Shown: one piece after another, positions 43,777 through 52,168 of the stretch | How positions within the stretch are numbered: the first letter of the stretch is position 1 | Layout: the number at the start of each line of letters is the position of its first letter | Origin: JABCYV01 sp963696025 | Lineage (GTDB): Bacteria; Acidobacteriota; Terriglobia; Terriglobales; Acidobacteriaceae | Length of the DNA stretch: 64,000 nucleotides | Assembly (NCBI GenBank): GCA_963696025.1 | Contig: CAVOII010000010.1 | Span: forward strand, 372,001 to 436,000 | Direction of reading: 5' to 3' | The notes under the pieces: model-generated | What the model saw: the letters and a program-made list of their open reading frames with translations, nothing else | What the model was told of the DNA's origin: nothing | Databases searched by the model: none | Made by a program: the position numbers and the translations under genes

Positions 43777-44820
43777 ATGTCTCTACCGGAATCGTCAAGA
43801 AATTCGTCGACCCAACCGTCACCGGAAGATTTACCCCGCAAGCGGCCGGGATCAGAACGCAGAATCCAGGCCAACCGCAGCAATGCACTTCGGTCCACCG
43901 GACCGAAAACAGCACGGGGGAAACGCACCGTGGCTCGCAACGCCATTAAACACGGTTTGCTTGCGCGAGAGGTCGTGATCACGGCGGGGGATGGTAAAGA
44001 GAATCTGGAAGAGTTTCATACCTTAGTGACAAGACTGTGGGAATATTACGAACCCGTTGATGTGATCGAGGAATCGCTCATAGAAACTATTGCCATCTGT
44101 TGGTGGAGGAAAGCCCGCGTAATTCGTGCCGAAAACGGAGAAACACGCAAGCGGCTTGACACTCTGCGAGTGGACCGAGCATTGCGAGATTCAGACAAAG
44201 CTAATCTTGTCCTGGCCGTCGCCAAAATGGAATTAGGTTTCTTCGGTCGTGAAAACCGTGCCGACAAGATTCCCTTAATGGAGCAGTGGGCTGCTATGCA
44301 ACGGGGTCAAACTACTCTGCGGGCACATCACTCCGGCCTGGCATACCTGCATGCACTTCTGGAGAAAGCGAAGGCCGAGATGGCCAGCGATGGCTATATA
44401 TCAGAAGACACTCGTGGAACCATTCTTTGCGAATTCGGTTTTTGGGACTGCTTGTTCGCACTTCAATGTATCTACGCCGGTCGGCCGGCAGCCAAAGCGG
44501 AAGACCGACCCTCTGAAGCCATGGACGAGAAGGAAGCTGAGAAGAAACGCGTCGCTGTTGTCGCATTGATCGACTATCAGCTGGAAAAAATTAGGACATT
44601 CAAGGATTACGCCTTGGAGCGCGAGAAGCTCACAGGAGATGCTGAAGCGCTGAGCTTTAGCCTGCCTCCCGCGGAGGCAACCCACAAACTTCTGCGCTAC
44701 GAGGCTCACTTAGACAGACAACTTTATCGTGCCATGGACCAACTTGAGCGTCTGCAACGGCAGCGCAGAGGCGAAAACGTGCCGCCGCCTCTTAACATTA
44801 ATTTGGGCAAGGGGAGGTAG
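43777..44820 (+). CDS. Unknown protein with NR-NALRSTGPKT-GK motif
   Basis: The 347-residue, mostly helical protein has an N-terminal motif QANRSNALRSTGPKTARGK then RNAIKHGLLAREVV. This marks a family of unknown function that I believe occurs in many copies in soil Acidobacteriota and Planctomycetota. The C-terminus (LLRYEAHLDRQLYRAMDQLE, RLQRQRRGENVPPP) is also typical. No catalytic motif is seen; the repeated copies in genomes hint at a mobile or host-interaction role, unproven. The start ATG 43777 is preferred over an upstream start in the same frame. It lies between the DUF309 relic and the intact DUF309 gene. Confidence 0.75.
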   Translation: MSLPESSRNSSTQPSPEDLPRKRPGSERRIQANRSNALRSTGPKTARGKRTVARNAIKHGLLAREVVITAGDGKENLEEFHTLVTRLWEYYEPVDVIEESLIETIAICWWRKARVIRAENGETRKRLDTLRVDRALRDSDKANLVLAVAKMELGFFGRENRADKIPLMEQWAAMQRGQTTLRAHHSGLAYLHALLEKAKAEMASDGYISEDTRGTILCEFGFWDCLFALQCIYAGRPAAKAEDRPSEAMDEKEAEKKRVAVVALIDYQLEKIRTFKDYALEREKLTGDAEALSFSLPPAEATHKLLRYEAHLDRQLYRAMDQLERLQRQRRGENVPPPLNINLGKGR

Positions 44821-45123
44821 GGTTTTTTTACGAAACAAAGCCAATAAGTTTCCTGTTTTCAATAACGATTCGAGATCAGTACCCATCACGTGAGCGCTTC
44901 AGCTTGCGGAAATAGTGGGAGCCAGAATTTGTGGCCTCGTAACTCGTGGTGGTTTGCCTTGGTGGGTTGACCGCGGCACGAGGCTCACACGGAAATCTGC
45001 GACAAGGATTCGTATCGAGGTCTCTCTGGATCCTCGTCATGTTGAGCGGACTCCCGCAGACTCAACGACTCGGCGCCAGGATGCCGAGCGTATATTTCGC
45101 CTAAGAGGCTAAGGACGGATTGA
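44821..45123. other. Spacer without recognisable feature
   Basis: This 303-bp region follows the unknown protein gene and precedes the convergent DUF309 stop. It begins with a T-run (GGTTTTTTTACG) but without a clear stem, so a terminator is not certain. No open frame or known repeat is convincing. Confidence 0.4.
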
Positions 45124-45462
45124 CTAGAAATTGACGACGAACCGCGGCAGCGGAGGAAGCGACTTGTTTTCCGCTAACGCATGCTGCCACTGCGCCAGCG
45201 AATACAGTAATTCCGGCAACTGGATTCCAGCAAAGTCGTCTGGATAGCCGGACAAGTTCTTCTCGGCGCGAGCCAGCAACGAGCGCGCACCTACGACATT
45301 TCCTTTGCTGTGGTGATGGAGCGCTACTGCGACCTGGATCAGCCCCTGCAGGAACTTCTTTTCGCGCCCCAGAGCGGCGCGCCAAACGTCTTCGAGCACT
45401 TCATGGGCCTCGAAGTACGCGTGGCTGTTGAACAGTTTGATTCCCCGAAGATAGAGCTCCAT
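45124..45462 (-). CDS. DUF309 family protein
   Basis: The 112-residue helical protein starts MELYLRGIKLFNSHAYFEAH. The conserved H-x-x-x-E pattern (YFEAHEVLEDVWRA) and FLQGLIQVAVALHHHSKGN define DUF309, whose role is unknown. The His and Glu residues could bind a metal. GAGG seven bases before ATG 45462 supports the start; a GTG two codons upstream is possible. A broken copy with matching upstream DNA lies 2.1 kb to the left. Confidence 0.88.
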   Translation of the reverse strand: MELYLRGIKLFNSHAYFEAHEVLEDVWRAALGREKKFLQGLIQVAVALHHHSKGNVVGARSLLARAEKNLSGYPDDFAGIQLPELLYSLAQWQHALAENKSLPPLPRFVVNF

Positions 45463-45716
45463 GTCCACGCCTCATTTTGCCGAGGAACTACCGGATTGTC
45501 CTGCGCGACATACAGGATTTCATATCACACCTAGACAGTCCATCCGATTTTCTATATCGACAACAGAGCTAGTCACAGCAACTGTAACAAAACACTTGTT
45601 GTTATTACTGTCTGTTTTGGAATGGCAGTTGCATTGTGCTTAGACGCTTGGGTTGCGTCTCGGAGACCCGTTAGCTTATCTCCTACGCCTATTTTGAATT
45701 TTTGAGGAGAAATCTC

Positions 45717-48700
45717 ATGAATCGAACCGCCTCCACCTTGAAGGTTTTCGCGCTAACTATGGCGTTGTTGAGTCTGCTGGCGCTGAGCATCGGTCTGGCC
45801 TACGGCCAAGCCATCAGCGGCAACATGGTGGGCACCGTTGTGGATTCTACGGGTGCGGCAGTCGCAAACGCCGAGGTTGCTGCCACGAATGTGGCGACGG
45901 GACTAACGGTCAATAGTAAGACGAACAACACCGGCCAGTATCGGTTTGATAACCTGCCGGTTGGTGACTACAGGTTCGCCGTCAAGGCCAGTGGCTTTCG
46001 CACGACCACCGAGCTCGCACCAGTAGTATTGAACGTCACCGGTACAGTCAACGTGACCCTCACGCCCGGGGCGGCTACTGAAACGGTCGAAGTCTCGGGA
46101 GAGGCGCCCACTATTGACACCACGTCGGCCCAACTGCAATCGACCTTTGAGGCTAGATACTCAGAAGACTTGGGGGTTACGTCCACGGGCGGCGCCTCCG
46201 GCGGGGTTTTGAACCTTTCTTTGTTGAGCCCCGGCGTTGCGAATGCGAGTGGCTTGGGATTAGGAGCAGGACCGGCGGTTGGCGGGCAGCGCCCTCGCGA
46301 CAATAATTTCACCGTGGAGGGCGTTGACAACAACAACAAGTCGGTGACCGGCAATCTGATCACGATTCCTAACGACGCGGTCGAAAGCTTTTCGGTGCTG
46401 GAAAACCAGTTCGACGCCGAGTTCGGTCACTCCTCCGGCGGGCAATTCAACACCACCGTCAAGAGCGGAACCAATAGTTTTCACGGATCGCTCTACGAGT
46501 ACTTCAGAAACCGCAACCTGAACGCCACGGACAACTACTGGGTCATTCAGGGGCTCAAGTCGAATCCGCGCTATGACAACAACCGCTACGGCGGAACCTT
46601 CGGCGGGCCGATTATCAAGAACAAGCTGTTTTTCTTTACCAATTATGAGCGTAACCCGTTGGGACTCTTTGCTTCCAGCGGAGGTAGCGTGTCCACTCCC
46701 ACCGCCGCCGGCTTGAATGCTATTAAGGCCGATCCCAATCTCAGCGCCACCAACTTTGCCAACTTCACGAAATACGTACCGGTCGCTGCCGCGGGTTCGG
46801 CGGTGACTTGCATCCAATACAATGGTCTGCTCCCCGCTGCTCAAGGCGAGTCAGGCGGCTTTCCCGGACAGGCACATCCGTACAGTGCGCCTGCCAACGG
46901 CAGCTGTCCCGCCGGCAGCGCGGAGACCGGTACGGTTCCAATCGTTGGGGCGGCATTCGCGAACTACGAGAACTTTGTGCAAAGCGCCGACTACAACATC
47001 TCTGAAAAAGATCAGATTCGCGGTCGCTTCATCTTCAACCGTGACTCAATCATCGACACGAATGCGGCTTTGCCGGAATTCTATCTGCTCACGCCGTACA
47101 AGTATTATCTCTTCACCCTGGGTGAATACCATACGTTTACACCGGCGCTGGTGAATGAATTGCGGGTTGGCTACAACCGGTTCTATAACATCACCCCCGC
47201 AGGTAATTTTCCATGGCAAGGGCTGAGCCAATTTCCCAGTACCGTATTCTTTGATCTGGGCGCAGGCCTGCAGGTGGGACCCGACCCCAACGCACCTCAG
47301 AATCTCATCCAGAACCTCTACCAGGTTGTGGATAATTTGAGCTGGACCAAAAGTAAGCACACCCTTAAGTTTGGCGGTGAGTACCGCTTTTATATTACGC
47401 CGCAGAACTTCACCCAGCGCCAGAGGGGCGATTACGAATACGGCAGTACGCAACTCTTCATGGAAGACTTTGCGCCTGACCTCTTTGGCGAACGCAGCAC
47501 GGGCGCGCACGAGTACTATGGGAATCAATATGGGGTTTATTGGTACGTGAACGATACCTTTCGCATGAATCAGCACCTCACGCTGAATCTTGGCGTCCGC
47601 TACGAATACAACAGCACCCCGCTGAGCGAAAACCAGCAAACTCTAAACACGATATCGAACACTCCCAGCATTATTGTCGCTGGCAAGAACGAGCCACTTT
47701 TATTCGGCAAGCCGCAGGCCCCCAAGCATGACTTTGCACCTCGCATTGGTTTTGCCTACTCTCCGGGAAGTAACGGTACCACATCGATACGCGGCGGGTT
47801 CGGCATGGCGTATGACTTGCTTTACGACAACATCGGGATTCTGGCTGTTCCTCCGCAAATCGGTGCAACGAATGACGTTGCGGCGATCACTCCAGGCTTC
47901 TATGCCGGTGGAGGTTTGCCGAGCACCAGCGCATCACTTGATGAAGCCACGGCGCGTGCGCATACCTCGAACTGGATTCCGAACAAAACCCAGTATCCTT
48001 ATTCGATCAATTGGAACCTGGGAGTTCAACACTCTTTCAACAAGGCTTACACGGCCGAAGTTCGCTATGTGGGAACGCGAGGCGTACACCTGGACACTCA
48101 GACAAGAATCAATAAGCAAAGCGGAGTGACCCCTCAGGCTTTTCTGCCGACCTACCTGCAAGCGCCATCCCAGGCTACGCTTAATTCACTGACCAACACG
48201 GTGGCCAGCTTATCGGCGGCGAGACCTGCGTTTATCCCCCAATATACCGCCCAAGGTTTTATGAGCAATATAGTCTGTGATTGCCCATTCGGATCCTCGA
48301 ACTATCACGGCTTGGAGACCTCGCTCTCGCGGCGTTTCAGTAATGGGCTGCAGTTCACGGCAGCTTACACTTACAGCCGCACCATCGACAATTCCACGGC
48401 GGATTTCTTTACCTCCTATCTCACTCCTCGCCGTGGCCAGGATTTTCAAAACATTGCCGCAGATAGAAGCGTCTCGGCTTTGTCTCGAACCCACCGCTTC
48501 ACCCTGGCGGCGGTGTATGACCTGCCATATTTCAAGGGTGGCAATTGGATGATGAAGAATCTGGTCGGCAATTGGACGTTCGCGCCAGCTTACACCTACG
48601 AGTCTCCGGAGTGGGTGACCGCGCAGTCCGCCGTCGACTCCAACCTGAATGGTGACTTTGCGGGCGACCGTACGGTGATCAATCGCAGCGGCAATCGCGG

Positions 48701-49136
48701 GCTCGGCAGCGACATCACAGGTCTGACGGCTACTGCTGGGCCGAACGCCGGACAGGTTGTAGCGTATCTCGCTACTAACCCGAGTGCCTACTACATAGTA
48801 GCTGGAAAAGGGGCATTGGCCACTGACGGCCGCAATACGCTGGCAACGCAGCCGACGAACAACCTGGATCTTGGCGTCTACAAGAACCTGAACATCACAG
48901 AGCGATTCAAGTTCCGGCTGGGGGGGCAGTTCGCCAACATTTTGAACCATTCCCAGCTCATTCCCAGCGGTAACCCGGGTAATAACTACGGAGTGAACGA
49001 CGTGGAGTCGTTCACTACGACTACCCAGCAGTACTTGAGCTACGTCAGTGCAGGGAACGCGAACTTCAACCAACCGAAGACAGTGTTCCCCAGCAATGCA
49101 CGAACGATATCGATCGTTGCGAAGTTCGTGTTTTAA
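45717..49136 (+). CDS. TonB-dependent receptor, Oar-like, with carboxypeptidase-regulatory domain
   Basis: The 1139-residue outer-membrane receptor has a signal peptide (residues 1-31, ending LAYGQ). A carboxypeptidase-regulatory-like beta-sandwich (GNMVGTVVDSTGAAVANAEV, residues about 35-120) is followed by the plug (GQRPRDNNFTVEGVDNNNKS) and a 22-strand-type barrel. The chain ends ARTISIVAKFVF with the aromatic last residue needed for barrel insertion. This class is greatly expanded in Acidobacteriota and is thought to import polymers or degradation products. GAGGAG eight bases before ATG 45717 sets the start. A strong terminator follows at 49167. Confidence 0.94.
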   Translation: MNRTASTLKVFALTMALLSLLALSIGLAYGQAISGNMVGTVVDSTGAAVANAEVAATNVATGLTVNSKTNNTGQYRFDNLPVGDYRFAVKASGFRTTTELAPVVLNVTGTVNVTLTPGAATETVEVSGEAPTIDTTSAQLQSTFEARYSEDLGVTSTGGASGGVLNLSLLSPGVANASGLGLGAGPAVGGQRPRDNNFTVEGVDNNNKSVTGNLITIPNDAVESFSVLENQFDAEFGHSSGGQFNTTVKSGTNSFHGSLYEYFRNRNLNATDNYWVIQGLKSNPRYDNNRYGGTFGGPIIKNKLFFFTNYERNPLGLFASSGGSVSTPTAAGLNAIKADPNLSATNFANFTKYVPVAAAGSAVTCIQYNGLLPAAQGESGGFPGQAHPYSAPANGSCPAGSAETGTVPIVGAAFANYENFVQSADYNISEKDQIRGRFIFNRDSIIDTNAALPEFYLLTPYKYYLFTLGEYHTFTPALVNELRVGYNRFYNITPAGNFPWQGLSQFPSTVFFDLGAGLQVGPDPNAPQNLIQNLYQVVDNLSWTKSKHTLKFGGEYRFYITPQNFTQRQRGDYEYGSTQLFMEDFAPDLFGERSTGAHEYYGNQYGVYWYVNDTFRMNQHLTLNLGVRYEYNSTPLSENQQTLNTISNTPSIIVAGKNEPLLFGKPQAPKHDFAPRIGFAYSPGSNGTTSIRGGFGMAYDLLYDNIGILAVPPQIGATNDVAAITPGFYAGGGLPSTSASLDEATARAHTSNWIPNKTQYPYSINWNLGVQHSFNKAYTAEVRYVGTRGVHLDTQTRINKQSGVTPQAFLPTYLQAPSQATLNSLTNTVASLSAARPAFIPQYTAQGFMSNIVCDCPFGSSNYHGLETSLSRRFSNGLQFTAAYTYSRTIDNSTADFFTSYLTPRRGQDFQNIAADRSVSALSRTHRFTLAAVYDLPYFKGGNWMMKNLVGNWTFAPAYTYESPEWVTAQSAVDSNLNGDFAGDRTVINRSGNRGLGSDITGLTATAGPNAGQVVAYLATNPSAYYIVAGKGALATDGRNTLATQPTNNLDLGVYKNLNITERFKFRLGGQFANILNHSQLIPSGNPGNNYGVNDVESFTTTTQQYLSYVSAGNANFNQPKTVFPSNARTISIVAKFVF

Positions 49137-49166
49137 TCTTGCCGCTCCGGAAGGCATGAGACTGGT

Positions 49167-49198
49167 AAGGAGGCTCGAAAGAGCCTCCTTTTATTTTT
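49167..49198 (+). terminator. Rho-independent terminator of the TonB-dependent receptor gene
   Basis: A perfect 10-bp stem, AAGGAGGCTC and GAGCCTCCTT (49167-49176, 49181-49190), has a GAAA tetraloop. TTTATTTTTC follows. It sits 30 bases after the receptor stop. It could also stop minus-strand transcripts weakly. Confidence 0.93.
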
Positions 49199-49269
49199 CG
49201 CTAAAGACTGGCGGGGAAATCCTGAAGGCAGCCTCGGGCCAATGTGCGGCGGTCCACCTCATTCTTGCT

Positions 49270-49998
49270 TTATCTTCCCTGGATCGTGTAGTGCGAACTG
49301 GCAGCCATAAAGAACAGCAAGGGCACCGACAGGAAGAGATTCGTCCGTGACGCCAGGAATGCCTGCCGGGCCAAGGCCGCCGCGTTTGCCGGAGGAGTGC
49401 CGGCGAGCGTCCCTCGAATGATCTTCTTGTTGTTGGGCCAGATGATTCCCCAGACGTTGAACAGCATAATGAAGCCGAATCCTCCTCCAACGCCGATGGA
49501 GAGGACGTGGTTATCATCCTGTCCCACGGGGGTAAAGTTCACAAACAGCCATGCGGCAATGATGACTACGACGGCGGTCACGGCGCCGAGCACATACCCG
49601 CTAGGCACACGCGAAATCACAAAAAATAGAATTCCCCAACTCCCGATCCAGATCAGCAGAAAAAGACCGATTGTGCTCCAGCCGCTGACGCCCATGCGGT
49701 GGGCGTCGGGTCCGACATAGATTTGCGCCCAGTACCAGAAACCGACAAAGACCGTCAGCAGCGCGCTCCAGCGGAATAGTTGCAACGTTGGCATGGTCAT
49801 GAACTGGAAAACTTTCGGTTTCATTGCGGCGTCAACCTGTTTCATGAACGGGACGTTGACCAGATTGAAAAAGTAGAGCAATCCCACCCAGGTGATGCCG
49901 GCCAAGAAATGGATCCAGCGCAGCAGGAAGGCAAGGGCTTCAGTGCCGGTGTGAGTAGGCGTCACCCATGAAACTGCTAAGGCAACCAGATGGTGCAT
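49270..49998 (-). CDS. PuuD-like urate oxidase N-terminal-type membrane protein
   Basis: The 242-residue protein has about six to eight membrane helices. LLRWIHFLAGITWVGLLYFF and NVWGIIWPNNKKIIRG match the membrane domain of PuuD (Urate_ox_N), which carries haem-type His residues (H in RWIHFLAG). Full PuuD has a C-terminal cytochrome c domain; none is present here, so it is a membrane-only member and urate oxidation is doubtful. ATG 49998 has GGAG eight bases upstream. Confidence 0.8.
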   Translation of the reverse strand: MHHLVALAVSWVTPTHTGTEALAFLLRWIHFLAGITWVGLLYFFNLVNVPFMKQVDAAMKPKVFQFMTMPTLQLFRWSALLTVFVGFWYWAQIYVGPDAHRMGVSGWSTIGLFLLIWIGSWGILFFVISRVPSGYVLGAVTAVVVIIAAWLFVNFTPVGQDDNHVLSIGVGGGFGFIMLFNVWGIIWPNNKKIIRGTLAGTPPANAAALARQAFLASRTNLFLSVPLLFFMAASSHYTIQGR

Positions 49999-50398
49999 GG
50001 TTTTTTCTCCGCTAATTGCAAAACTAAAATGCGAGACCGGTACCCGAGGACAGTGAGCGTCCGAAACGAATGGGAAAGATTAGGCCTGTGACATTGACTT
50101 TCGAGATGGCGTACGCGCCCGCATCCCAATATTTGGCTGGTGTAAATGTGATGCGCTGGCATGTTTACATTTCAAAAGCAGCATGTCAACCGGTGGAAAA
50201 GGCTGGCTTGAAAAGTGGAAGACAAGGCCGTATTGTTAAGGATAAAGTCACTGGCCGAGTGGGGGAGACTCAGCCCGAAGATGCATTTGCCGACGGGAGC
50301 TATATCACCTCAAGGCGTCCCCTGAGTTCCCACGACTATGCGGTCGCGGATGTGAGAGCTGGTTGATGGTTTGTAGTCGAGAGACTAGGAGATCGGCC
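49999..50398. other. Spacer upstream of hfq
   Basis: This 400-bp region lies between the PuuD-like gene (minus) and hfq (plus). It contains an imperfect dyad, TGTAAATGT...ATGTTTACA (50141-50169). No strong promoter pair is visible. An open frame of 98 codons at 50070-50366 does not resemble protein. Confidence 0.4.
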
Positions 50399-50707
50399 AT
50401 GGAGAACAAGCCGGCAGCGCAGAACATTCAGGATTCGTTCCTCAATACAGCCCGCAAAGAGAAGAGCAATATCACCATATATTTATTGAGTGGAGTGAAG
50501 TTGACGGGCCGCATCCGTTCCTTCGACAAATATTCTGTAGTGCTGGAGACCAATAATCAGGAGCAGTTGATCTTCAAGCACGCCATTTCTACGGTGGCGA
50601 TGGGGAGAGCGGTACACAGCCACGGCGACCGACCAACTGTGGTCGCCACTGCAACCGCAACCCCGGAGCCAATTGCGGGTCCCAGGGCGTCAGGCACGGA
50701 AGGATAA
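50399..50707 (+). CDS. hfq: RNA chaperone Hfq
   Basis: The 102-residue protein has both Sm motifs: Sm1 SNITIYLLSGVKLTGRIRSF with DKYSVVLE, and Sm2 IFKHAIST. The usual YKHA has F for Y. QNIQDSFLNTARKEK is the classic N-terminal helix. A low-complexity tail rich in Ala, Thr and Pro follows. It forms a hexameric ring that helps small RNAs meet mRNAs. AGGAG nine bases before ATG 50399 fixes the start. hflX follows 12 bases later, as in many bacteria. Confidence 0.96.
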   Translation: MENKPAAQNIQDSFLNTARKEKSNITIYLLSGVKLTGRIRSFDKYSVVLETNNQEQLIFKHAISTVAMGRAVHSHGDRPTVVATATATPEPIAGPRASGTEG

Positions 50708-50719
50708 GGCGTTCTCTCT

Positions 50720-52150
50720 TTGCGTGGTCCAGAATCTAAAGTTTCCCGCAAGACCCGCGGCGAGCGCTCGAAAGCCACCGGTGGTAATGGAGCGTCCAAA
50801 GAACGCGCGTTTCTGGTGGGGCTTGACTATCGTATTCGCTCCAGGCCGGTTCCCGGATCCAAGGGAGCGAGAGCCTCTTTGACGAAGAGCGCTCAGGTAG
50901 CGCGCGACGGCACCTCAAGTGCGGTCCTGTCTTCCAACGTGCGGGGCATTCCGGAATTCAGCGCGCAGGAATCGCTTGACGAACTGCGTTCTCTGGCCAC
51001 GAGCGCGGGCGCCGAAATTGCCGGAGAATTCCTCCAGCACCGTGACCGGCCCGATCCAGCCACCCTGATTGGGAAAGGTAAGTTGGAAGAAATTGCGGGC
51101 GCGGCAGCCTCAGTCTCCGCCGACCTTTTGCTGTTCGATCACGACCTCACCGCCTCCCAACAGCGGAATATTGAAAACGTTGTCCATGCGCGGGTGATTG
51201 ACCGCACTCAGTTGATCCTCGACATATTTGCCAAACACGCCCGCACCCGTGAAGGCCAGTTGCAGGTTGAGCTGGCCCAACTCGAGTACATGTTGCCGCG
51301 GCTCGGGGGACGGGGCGTAGAGATGTCGCAGCTGGGTGGCGGCATCGGCACCCGCGGTCCGGGCGAGACTCAGCTCGAGACCGACAAGCGGAAAATCTAT
51401 CGCCGCATCCGCCACGTCAAAGAGCAAATCGAGAACGTGCGCCGCATTCGGACGCAGCAGCGACAGCGGCGTGAGTCGGTGCCGGTAGCGACGGTAGCGT
51501 TAGTGGGCTACACCAACGCCGGCAAGTCAACGCTCTTCAATGCTCTGACCCAGGCTGCGGTACTGGAATCGCCTAGAATGTTTGCCACTCTGGATCCAAC
51601 GATCCGCGCCGTAGAATTGCCCTCCCGGCGGAAAGTGTTGTTATCAGACACGGTGGGCTTCATTCGCAATTTGCCTCACACGTTGGTCTCAGCTTTCCGT
51701 GCGACGCTGGAGGAAGTGCAGCGCGCCGCTTTGGTTCTGCACGTTTCTGACGCTAGTAGTCCCCTGTCGGCGGAACAGGACGCGCAAGTGGAAAAAGTGC
51801 TGAAAGAACTGGAAGCCGACGGGAAGCCGCGTCTGCGAGTGATGAATAAGATTGACCTGCTGCCTCCACGACAGCGTGAGTTGCTGCGGGACGATGCGAC
51901 CACGGTGCAGGTTTCGGCGGCCAAAGGCATCGGGATGACCACGCTGCTGGATCGAATCGACCAGATGCTCGAGCAAGATCCTCTTAGCAGAATTCGGCTA
52001 CGCGTGCCCCAGAAAGAAGGCAAGATGCTCGCGCTGCTCGAAGCGCGCTCGCGGATTTATTCCCGTCATTACAAAGATGGCCTGGTGGAAATGGAAGCCG
52101 AGGCGCCAGAGTCCGTGGTGAGAAGGGTGAGGGAGTGGGTGGTGGGGTAA
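50720..52150 (+). CDS. hflX: GTPase HflX
   Basis: The 476-residue protein has the HflX-specific N-domain (RDRPDPATLIGKGKLEEIAG, PRLGGRGVEMSQLGGGIGTR, GPGETQLETDKR). The GTPase domain follows with P-loop GYTNAGKSTLFNAL, switch DTVGFIRNLPH and specificity motif NKIDL. A C-terminal helical part completes it. It binds the 50S subunit and can split ribosomes under stress. The start is TTG 50720 with AAGGCG upstream; the first 30 residues are low-complexity and the true start may be later. Confidence 0.94.
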   Translation: MRGPESKVSRKTRGERSKATGGNGASKERAFLVGLDYRIRSRPVPGSKGARASLTKSAQVARDGTSSAVLSSNVRGIPEFSAQESLDELRSLATSAGAEIAGEFLQHRDRPDPATLIGKGKLEEIAGAAASVSADLLLFDHDLTASQQRNIENVVHARVIDRTQLILDIFAKHARTREGQLQVELAQLEYMLPRLGGRGVEMSQLGGGIGTRGPGETQLETDKRKIYRRIRHVKEQIENVRRIRTQQRQRRESVPVATVALVGYTNAGKSTLFNALTQAAVLESPRMFATLDPTIRAVELPSRRKVLLSDTVGFIRNLPHTLVSAFRATLEEVQRAALVLHVSDASSPLSAEQDAQVEKVLKELEADGKPRLRVMNKIDLLPPRQRELLRDDATTVQVSAAKGIGMTTLLDRIDQMLEQDPLSRIRLRVPQKEGKMLALLEARSRIYSRHYKDGLVEMEAEAPESVVRRVREWVVG

Positions 52151-52168
52151 GTTCCGAGGAGAATCGTC

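Noticed and set aside
48210..49157. 315-codon frame opposite the TonB-dependent receptor
   Set aside because: Antisense shadow of a well-supported barrel domain.
50070..50366. 98-codon frame before hfq
   Set aside because: Composition not protein-like, no ribosome site, no family resemblance.
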